Source: Rhodospirillaceae bacterium
GTDB taxonomy: Bacteria > Pseudomonadota > Alphaproteobacteria > CADEGL01
Assembly (NCBI GenBank): GCA_018699755.1
Contig: JABIRQ010000195.1
Location: forward strand, 1 to 5,101
Direction: 5' to 3'
DNA: 5,101 bases
Part shown: one piece after another, positions 1-5,101 of the stretch
Layout of the letters: each line of letters begins with the position of its first letter
Position numbering within the stretch: position 1 is the first letter of the stretch
Program-made: the position numbers and the translations under genes
The notes under the pieces: model-generated
Databases searched by the model: none
Told to the model about the DNA's origin: nothing
The model's input: the letters and a program-made list of their open reading frames with translations, nothing else

Positions 1-2214
1 CAGCAGAAGATCAAGGAGTTCGAGCAGCAATATCAGGACGGCCTGATCACCCAGGGCGAGAAGTACAACAAGGTCGTCGACGCCTGGTCCCAATGCACCG
101 ACACCGTGGCCGATGCCATGATGAAGGAGATGGAGGCGGTCAAGGAGGGTGTGCCGATCAACTCGGTCTACATGATGGCCGATTCGGGCGCCCGAGGTTC
201 GGCGGCGCAGATCAAGCAGCTGGCCGGCATGCGCGGCCTGATGGCCAAGCCGTCGGGCGAGATCATCGAGACGCCGATCATCTCCAACTTCAAGGAGGGG
301 CTGACCGTCCTCGAATACTTCAACTCGACCCATGGCGCGCGCAAGGGCCTAGCCGACACGGCGCTCAAGACGGCCAACTCGGGCTACCTGACACGCCGTC
401 TGGTCGACGTCGCCCAGGACTGCATCGTCTCGGAATACGATTGCGGCACCGAAGCCGGCATCACGGCGAGCGCCGTGGTCGAGGGCGGCGTGGTCATTGC
501 CTCCTTGAGCGAACGGATCCTGGGCCGCAGCGCGGCCGAGGATGTGCTCGACCCGCTGTCCGGCGACCTGATCGTCAAGGGCGGCAAGATGATCGCCGAG
601 GCCGAGGCCGAGATGATCGAGCGTGCCGGGCTCGAGTCCGTGCGCATCCGCTCGGCCTTGACTTGCGAGACCCGCAACGGCATCTGCGGCGCGTGCTACG
701 GGCGCGATCTGGCGCGCGGCACCGCGGTCAATGTCGGCGAGGCGGTGGGCGTGATCGCCGCTCAATCGATCGGCGAGCCGGGCACCCAGCTCACCATGCG
801 GACCTTCCATATCGGCGGCGCGGTGCAGCATGGCTCCGAGCAGTCGAGCGTGGAGGCCGCCTTCGACGCCACGGTCAAGCTCAACAACAAGAACGTGGTG
901 GTGAACAGCGAAGGCATCCCCGTGGTCATGAGCCGCAATTCGGAAGTCGTCCTGGTCGACGCGAACGGGCGCGAGCGCGCCCGGCATCGCGTGCCCTACG
1001 GCACCCGGTTGCTGGTCGCGGAAGGCGCGGAGGTCGAGAAGGGCCAGCGCCTGGCCGAATGGGATCCCTATACCCTGCCGATCATCAGCGAGCGGGAGGG
1101 CGTGGCCCATTACGTGGACATGGTCGAGGGCCTGTCGATTCGGGAGATCCTCGACGACGCCACCGGCATCGCCAACAAGGTTGTCGTCGATTGGCGCCAG
1201 CAGCCGCGCGGCGCAGATCTGCGCCCGCGGATTACCTTGCGCGACGCGAAGGGCGAGGTGGTGAATCTGCCGAACGGGCTTGAGGCGCGTTACTTCATGT
1301 CGGTCGACGCCATCCTGAACGTCGAGAACGGCGCGCAGGTGCAGGCCGGCGACGTGCTGGCGCGCATCCCGCGCGAAGGGTCGAAGACCCGGGACATCAC
1401 CGGCGGCCTGCCGCGGGTGGCCGAGCTGTTCGAGGCCCGGCGGCCCAAGGATTACGCGATCTTCACCGAGAACGACGGTCGGGTGGAATTCGGCAAGGAC
1501 TACAAGACCAAGCGCCGGATCGTCGTCCGCCCGGAGAACGCGGACGAGGAAGCGGTGGAATACATGATCCCCAAGGGCAAGCACATCGCGGTGCAGGAAG
1601 GCGACTATGTCGAGCGCGGCGACGCCCTGCTCGACGGCAAGCCGGTGCCCCACGACATCCTCCATGTCATGGGCGTGGAAGCCCTGGCCAACTATCTCAT
1701 CAACGAGATTCAGGAGGTCTATCGCCTGCAGGGCGTGAAGATCAACGACAAGCATATCGAGGTGATCGTTCGCCAGATGATGCAGAAGGTCGAGATCATC
1801 GATCCGGGCGAGACCACCTATCTGACCGGTGAGCAGGTCGATCGGACCGAGTTCGATGAGATCAACGACCGCGCCGCGGCGGAGAACCTGCGGCCGGCCA
1901 AGGGCAAGCCGGTGCTGCTGGGCATCACCAAGGCCTCGCTGCAGACCAAGTCCTTCATCTCGGCGGCCTCGTTCCAGGAGACCACGCGGGTGCTGACCGA
2001 TGCGGCCGTCAACGGCCGGATCGACACCCTGGAGGGGTTGAAGGAGAACGTCATCGTCGGCCGGCTGATTCCGGCCGGCACGGGCCGCGCGACCAAACGT
2101 ATGCGTGGCATCGCGGCGGACCGCGACCGCGAGTTTACGGCCGTTCAAGCCGAGGAAGCGGCCGCCGAAGAGAGCGTTTTGGAAGAGGAGACGCCGACGC
2201 CGCAGATCGCCTGA
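1..2214 (+). CDS. rpoC: RNA polymerase beta' subunit, C-terminal part (5' end outside window)
   Basis: Beta' forms half of the RNA polymerase active-site cleft. The frame is open from base 1 to a TGA at 2212-2214, giving 737 residues. Recalled E. coli beta' aligns with a constant offset of about 666 through the trigger loop, so roughly E. coli 667-1407 is present and the N-terminal half, with the catalytic NADFDGD loop, lies to the left. Visible parts in order: the F-loop region (AAQIKQLAGMRGL, about residues 68-80); the bridge helix (about 103-138, with STHGARKGLAD); the second zinc site, with Cys148, Cys222, Cys229 and Cys232 at the same spacing as E. coli C814/C888/C895/C898; and the trigger loop GEPGTQLTMRTFHIGG, with Met266, Arg267 and His270 matching catalytic M932/R933/H936. 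A large insertion (about 277-464) splits the trigger loop, as in Proteobacteria. Conserved DITGGLPRV, GITKASL and LKENVIVGRLIPAGTG follow, then an acidic tail (AEEAAAEESVLEEE). No disruption is seen. Confidence 0.98.
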   Translation, partial: QQKIKEFEQQYQDGLITQGEKYNKVVDAWSQCTDTVADAMMKEMEAVKEGVPINSVYMMADSGARGSAAQIKQLAGMRGLMAKPSGEIIETPIISNFKEGLTVLEYFNSTHGARKGLADTALKTANSGYLTRRLVDVAQDCIVSEYDCGTEAGITASAVVEGGVVIASLSERILGRSAAEDVLDPLSGDLIVKGGKMIAEAEAEMIERAGLESVRIRSALTCETRNGICGACYGRDLARGTAVNVGEAVGVIAAQSIGEPGTQLTMRTFHIGGAVQHGSEQSSVEAAFDATVKLNNKNVVVNSEGIPVVMSRNSEVVLVDANGRERARHRVPYGTRLLVAEGAEVEKGQRLAEWDPYTLPIISEREGVAHYVDMVEGLSIREILDDATGIANKVVVDWRQQPRGADLRPRITLRDAKGEVVNLPNGLEARYFMSVDAILNVENGAQVQAGDVLARIPREGSKTRDITGGLPRVAELFEARRPKDYAIFTENDGRVEFGKDYKTKRRIVVRPENADEEAVEYMIPKGKHIAVQEGDYVERGDALLDGKPVPHDILHVMGVEALANYLINEIQEVYRLQGVKINDKHIEVIVRQMMQKVEIIDPGETTYLTGEQVDRTEFDEINDRAAAENLRPAKGKPVLLGITKASLQTKSFISAASFQETTRVLTDAAVNGRIDTLEGLKENVIVGRLIPAGTGRATKRMRGIAADRDREFTAVQAEEAAAEESVLEEETPTPQIA

Positions 2215-2216
2215 TC

Positions 2217-2285
2217 CGGCATCTTCGAAGGGGTTTTTTGGGCGGGACCGGCACCGGCGGTCCCGTCCTGCCTTTCGAGATGCCG
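2217..2285 (+). terminator. Long imperfect hairpin after rpoC; possible weak terminator or 3'-end stabiliser
   Basis: The structure begins two bases after the rpoC stop. The inner stem pairs 2240-2250 with 2258-2268 (11 pairs including one G-T, GC-rich, 7-base loop GCACCGG). An outer stem pairs 2217-2223 with 2279-2285 and, after a bulged T at 2224, continues 2225-2232 with 2271-2278. The two stems are separated by an asymmetric internal loop that holds six T (2234-2239) on the 5' side. The fold is strong, but the 3' side is followed by AAAAC, and the inner stem is followed only by TGCCTTTCG. There is no proper U-tract, so intrinsic termination would be poor. Position argues for a role at the 3' end of the rpoBC message, either pausing or leaky termination, or protection from exonucleases. 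Pairing was checked by eye, without energy calculation. Confidence 0.4.
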
Positions 2286-2324
2286 AAAACGGCGGAGTTC
2301 TGCCAAAAAGCCGCAACTCAACGC

Positions 2325-2353
2325 TTGACGGAGTAGGGCCGCGCTCATAGTAT
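2325..2353 (+). promoter_or_regulatory. Sigma-70-type promoter for rpsL-rpsG-fusA
   Basis: A -35 hexamer TTGACG (2325-2330) and a -10 hexamer TAGTAT (2348-2353) are separated by exactly 17 bases. Transcription should start near 2358-2361, giving a leader of about 167 nt before rpsL. The bases after the -10 (2354-2360) are GCGCGCG, an all-GC discriminator of the kind associated with ppGpp/DksA (stringent) control of ribosomal promoters in E. coli; such control here is inferred. A short A-tract (2305-2309) lies around -53 and could help as a weak UP-like element. The promoter sits in the rpoC-rpsL gap, so the str genes need not depend on read-through from rpoC. Confidence 0.8.
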
Positions 2354-2363
2354 GCGCGCGCTT

Positions 2364-2389
2364 TCGGGGGCGGGTGGTCCGTCCCCCGA
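2364..2389 (+). promoter_or_regulatory. Stable hairpin at the 5' end of the rpsL leader RNA
   Basis: 2364-2370 (TCGGGGG) pairs perfectly with 2383-2389 (CCCCCGA). After one bulged T (2382) the stem continues CGG (2371-2373) with CCG (2379-2381), closing a 5-base loop GTGGT. That makes ten pairs, nearly all G-C, starting only a few bases after the predicted transcription start. No T-run follows, so it is not an intrinsic terminator. It could protect the 5' end of the message or be part of a folded leader domain; the sequence does not decide which. Confidence 0.55.
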
Positions 2390-2440
2390 GTTCCGCGCTT
2401 GCGCTGAATTGAAAGCAACAACCGTTTGATCGCCGAAACG

Positions 2441-2456
2441 GGCGGAAGGCTCCGCC
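2441..2456 (+). promoter_or_regulatory. Putative antiterminator hairpin in the rpsL leader
   Basis: GGCGGA (2441-2446) pairs with TCCGCC (2451-2456) around a 4-base loop AGGC. The strand 2451-2456 is also the 5' base of the downstream terminator, where it pairs with a second copy of GGCGGA at 2482-2487. The two structures are therefore mutually exclusive. Forming this hairpin would strip the six base pairs next to the U-tract and should prevent termination. A third option, CGCC (2431-2434) pairing with GGCG (2440-2443), would block this hairpin and favour the terminator. The pairing is read from sequence; the switching function is inference. Confidence 0.5.
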
Positions 2457-2492
2457 GGAAGCGAGATGGTCTCGTCTTCCTGGCGGATTTTT
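2451..2492 (+). terminator. Intrinsic terminator inside the rpsL leader (attenuator candidate)
   Basis: Three stacked helices form one long arm. TCCGCC (2451-2456) pairs with GGCGGA (2482-2487), GGAAG (2457-2461) with CTTCC (2476-2480), and CGAGA (2462-2466) with TCTCG (2470-2474), around a TGG triloop. Single T bulges sit at 2475 and 2481. This is 16 base pairs followed at once by five T (2488-2492), the standard form of a Rho-independent terminator on the plus strand. It lies downstream of the predicted promoter and 34 nt before the rpsL ATG, so it would cut off the str transcript before any gene unless it is prevented from forming. It is in the wrong place to serve rpoC, whose stop is more than 230 bases upstream and on the far side of the promoter. 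Confidence 0.72.
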
Positions 2493-2526
2493 CATCGTCC
2501 GAGTAGCGAGAGTTTGGAAACCGAGA

Positions 2527-2898
<372 letters not shown>

Positions 2899-2910
2899 GG
2901 GAGGGCGGAC

Positions 2911-3381
2911 ATGTCACGCAGGCGTCGCGCAGAAAAGCGGGAGATTCTTCCGGATCCGATGTATGGGGATCTGGTGGTTTCGAAGTTTACGAACGTGATG
3001 ATGTTCGGTGGCCGTAAGGCGGTTGCCGAACGCATCATCTACGGCGCGTTCGAGCGCATCAAGAAGCGCACCGGCAATGACGGCGTGAAGGTCTTTCACG
3101 ACGCATTGGAGAACGTCCGGCCCCAGGTCGAGGTGCGCTCCCGCCGTGTCGGCGGCGCGACCTATCAGGTGCCCGTCGAGGTCCGCTCCGAGCGATCCCA
3201 GGCGCTGGCCATCCGCTGGCTGATCGGCGCGGCGCGTACGCGGGCCGAGAACACGATGGTCGACCGGATGGCGGCGGAGTTCATCGAAGCCTCGGAGAAT
3301 CGGGGCTCGGCCGTGAAGAAACGCGAAGACGCACACCGGATGGCTGAGGCGAACCGCGCCTTCTCCCATTACCGCTGGTAG
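2911..3381 (+). CDS. rpsG: 30S ribosomal protein S7
   Basis: S7 nucleates assembly of the 30S head by binding the 3' major domain of 16S rRNA, and it lies near the E-site tRNA. The 156-residue product has the usual length for the short form of the family. Conserved parts are the basic N-terminus (MSRRRRAEKREILPDP), the ALENVRPQVEVRSRRVGGATYQVPVEV block (about 66-91) that includes the beta-hairpin, and the C-terminal AVKKREDAHRMAEANRAFSHYRW. It lacks the extra C-terminal extension of E. coli K-12 S7. The ATG is preceded by a strong GGAGG (2900-2904) with a 6-base spacer, and this Shine-Dalgarno directly follows the rpsL stop. Only 12 bases separate the two genes, so translation is probably coupled or closely linked. 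fusA follows after 40 bases. Confidence 0.98.
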   Translation: MSRRRRAEKREILPDPMYGDLVVSKFTNVMMFGGRKAVAERIIYGAFERIKKRTGNDGVKVFHDALENVRPQVEVRSRRVGGATYQVPVEVRSERSQALAIRWLIGAARTRAENTMVDRMAAEFIEASENRGSAVKKREDAHRMAEANRAFSHYRW

Positions 3382-3405
3382 ACACTCAGTACACAAGAAT
3401 TCCCC

Positions 3406-3409
3406 AGGA
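3406..3409 (+). promoter_or_regulatory. Weak, distant ribosome binding site for fusA
   Basis: AGGA is the only Shine-Dalgarno-like match in the 40-base rpsG-fusA gap. It lies 12 bases before the ATG at 3422, longer than the usual 5-9. No closer in-frame start exists, and the conserved EF-G N-terminus fixes the ATG, so the spacing is a real feature of this gene and not a start-site error. Arrival of ribosomes finishing rpsG could help initiation. Confidence 0.45.
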
Positions 3410-3421
3410 CATATAGACCCT

Positions 3422-5101
3422 ATGGCACGCTCAACCCCCCTCGATCATTACCGAAACATCGGCATCATGGCGCATATCGATGCCGGTAAGACGACGACGA
3501 CCGAGCGCGTGCTCTATTACACGGGGCGCTCCTACAAGCTCGGCGAGGTCCATGAAGGGACCGCCGTGATGGACTGGATGGAGCAGGAGCAGGAACGCGG
3601 CATCACCATCACTTCCGCCGCGACCACGACATTCTGGGGCGATTACCGCGTGAACATCATCGACACCCCGGGCCATGTCGACTTCACGATCGAGGTCGAG
3701 CGTAGCCTGCGCGTCCTGGACGGCGCCGTCGCCGTCTTCGATTCGGTCGCCGGGGTCGAGCCGCAGTCGGAAACGGTATGGCGCCAGGCGGACAAATACG
3801 GTGTGCCGCGCCTATGCTTCGTCAACAAGATGGACCGGACCGGCGCGGACTTCTTCCGCTGCGTCGACATGATCAAGGACCGCCTCGGTGCGAAGCCGCT
3901 GGTCGTCCAGCTTCCCATCGGCGCCGAAACGGAGTTCGTCGGCCTTGTCGACCTGGTCAAGATGAAGGGCATCGTCTGGAAGGACGAGGCCCTCGGCGCC
4001 GAGTTCGTCGAGGTGGAGATTCCCGAAAATCTGATGGAACAGGCCCGTAGTTACCGCGAGACCTTGGTCGATGCCGCAGTCGAGCACGACGACGACGCGC
4101 TCGAAGCCTATCTCGCCGGCGAGGATCCGGACGAGAAGACCCTGAAGGCCTGCATTCGCAAGGGCACTCTGAACAACGCCTTCGTTCCCGTGCTCTGCGG
4201 CTCGGCATTCAAGAACAAGGGCGTCCAACCGCTGCTCGACGCCATCATCGATTTCATGCCGGCTCCGACGGATGTGGCCGATATCCGCGGCGTCATTCCG
4301 GGCGACCCGGAGGAGCCGGTGACGCGCAAGAGCTCGGACGAGGCGCCCTTCGCGGCCCTCGCCTTCAAGGTGATGAGCGATCCCTTCGTCGGTTCGCTGA
4401 CCTTCGCGCGGGTCTATTCCGGGGTTCTCAAGACCGGCGACCAAGTGTTCGTCTCGACCCGCGACAGCAAGGAGCGGATTGGCCGCATGCTGCTTATGCA
4501 TGCGAACACGCGAGAGGACATCAAGGAGGCCCATGCCGGCGACATCGTGGCGATCGCCAGCCTGAAGCAGGTCACCACCGGCGACACTCTTTGCGACCCC
4601 AACAACCCGGTCATTCTGGAGCGGATGGAGTTCCCGGACCCGGTCATCCAGGTCGCGGTCGAGCCGCGCACCAAGGCGGACCAGGAGAAGATGGGCCAGG
4701 CCCTCGCCCGGCTCGCCTCGGAGGACCCGTCCTTCCGCGTTTCCAGCGACCCGGAGAGCGGTCAGACCGTGATTGCGGGGATGGGCGAGCTTCATCTCGA
4801 CATCCTGGTCGACCGGATGAAGCGCGAGTTCAAGGTCGATGCCAATGTCGGCGCCCCGCAGGTGGCCTACCGCGAGACCATCCGGCGCGCCGCCGATGTC
4901 GACTACATTCACAAGAAGCAGACCGGCGGCTCCGGGCAGTTCGCTCGCGTGAAGATCACGTTCGAGCCGTTGGAGGCCGGCGAGGGCTTCCAGTTTGAGA
5001 ACAAGGTGACCGGCGGCAATATTCCGCGCGAATACATCCCGGGCGTCGAGAAGGGCTTGAACGAGGCGCGCAACACGGGTGTGCTGGCCGGCTTCCCGAT
5101 G
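3422..5101 (+). CDS. fusA: Elongation factor G, N-terminal 560 residues (3' end outside window)
   Basis: EF-G is the GTPase that drives tRNA-mRNA translocation and, with RRF, ribosome recycling. The frame runs from ATG at 3422 to the last base without a stop. About 560 of some 690-700 residues are present, so the end of domain IV and domain V are missing only because of the window edge. The G domain carries all GTPase motifs: AHIDAGKT (17-24), RGITI (59-63), DTPGH (81-85, with the catalytic His85), NKMD (135-138) and GSA (260-262). The G' insertion lies between NKMD and GSA (about 158-253). Domain II follows (about 290-400), then domain III (about 405-480, with MGELHLDIL at 454-462). Domain IV then begins, with QTGGSGQFARV from residue 500. 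This is canonical EF-G1, with no sign of a tetracycline-protection protein or a diverged EF-G2. In related genomes tuf usually comes next. Confidence 0.98.
   Translation, partial: MARSTPLDHYRNIGIMAHIDAGKTTTTERVLYYTGRSYKLGEVHEGTAVMDWMEQEQERGITITSAATTTFWGDYRVNIIDTPGHVDFTIEVERSLRVLDGAVAVFDSVAGVEPQSETVWRQADKYGVPRLCFVNKMDRTGADFFRCVDMIKDRLGAKPLVVQLPIGAETEFVGLVDLVKMKGIVWKDEALGAEFVEVEIPENLMEQARSYRETLVDAAVEHDDDALEAYLAGEDPDEKTLKACIRKGTLNNAFVPVLCGSAFKNKGVQPLLDAIIDFMPAPTDVADIRGVIPGDPEEPVTRKSSDEAPFAALAFKVMSDPFVGSLTFARVYSGVLKTGDQVFVSTRDSKERIGRMLLMHANTREDIKEAHAGDIVAIASLKQVTTGDTLCDPNNPVILERMEFPDPVIQVAVEPRTKADQEKMGQALARLASEDPSFRVSSDPESGQTVIAGMGELHLDILVDRMKREFKVDANVGAPQVAYRETIRRAADVDYIHKKQTGGSGQFARVKITFEPLEAGEGFQFENKVTGGNIPREYIPGVEKGLNEARNTGVLAGFPM

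Noticed and set aside
93..1283. 396-codon plus-strand frame overlapping rpoC
   Set aside because: It is Arg/Gly/Ala-rich, low-complexity translation of the out-of-frame rpoC sequence, with no family resemblance. The overlapping rpoC frame is conserved throughout.
2291..2309. Small stem GGCGG/CTGCC followed by AAAAA, considered as a terminator
   Set aside because: It has only five pairs including one G-T. The trailing run is A on the plus strand, so it does not make a U-tract in the sense RNA. The minus strand has T before the stem, which is the wrong side.
2352..2429. 25-codon frame ending in TGA upstream of the attenuator, considered as a leader peptide
   Set aside because: Its ATG lies inside the predicted -10 box, upstream of the expected transcription start, so the main transcript would not contain it. 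It also shows no run of regulatory codons.
3812..4912. 366-codon open frame on the minus strand inside fusA
   Set aside because: It is a mirror frame of fusA, whose own frame carries every EF-G motif. Long antisense frames are expected at this GC content.

Overview
This window is a core housekeeping region of a high-GC bacterium, most likely an alphaproteobacterium. All genes are on the plus strand: the 3' part of rpoC (RNA polymerase beta'), then rpsL (S12), rpsG (S7) and the 5' part of fusA (EF-G). This is the junction between the rpoBC cluster and the str operon. The assignment rests on three things: rpoC followed directly by rpsL; an S12 that ends in RPK without the extra C-terminal Ala of E. 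coli; and a beta' that keeps the large insertion in its trigger loop, as in Proteobacteria. I cannot place it more finely than Alphaproteobacteria from sequence alone.

Layout: 1-2214 is rpoC, open at the left edge. 2215-2526 is a 312-base gap that is not empty. It holds a long imperfect hairpin just after rpoC (2217-2285), a strong sigma-70-type promoter (TTGACG, 17-base spacer, TAGTAT; 2325-2353) with an all-GC discriminator, and a leader of about 167 nt before rpsL. The leader begins with a stable hairpin (2364-2389). Near its end is a textbook intrinsic terminator (2451-2492: 16 paired positions, then five T) lying 34 nt before the rpsL ATG. A competing upstream hairpin (2441-2456) uses the same strand as the base of the terminator. 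2527-2898 is rpsL, 2911-3381 is rpsG (12-base gap), and 3422-5101 is fusA, cut off by the right edge after 560 codons.

How it works together: rpoC supplies the catalytic-centre subunit of RNA polymerase. rpsL and rpsG supply two 30S proteins (decoding centre and head), and fusA supplies the translocase. rpsL, rpsG and fusA are tightly packed and presumably share one transcript from the 2325-2353 promoter, possibly supplemented by read-through from rpoC. The rpsL-rpsG gap is far too short for an E. coli-style S7 autoregulatory site. The leader terminator/antiterminator arrangement is therefore the most plausible place for control of this operon, and it is the most interesting feature here. The proteins are ordinary, and I see no mobile element, CRISPR array, tRNA, rRNA or novel protein system.
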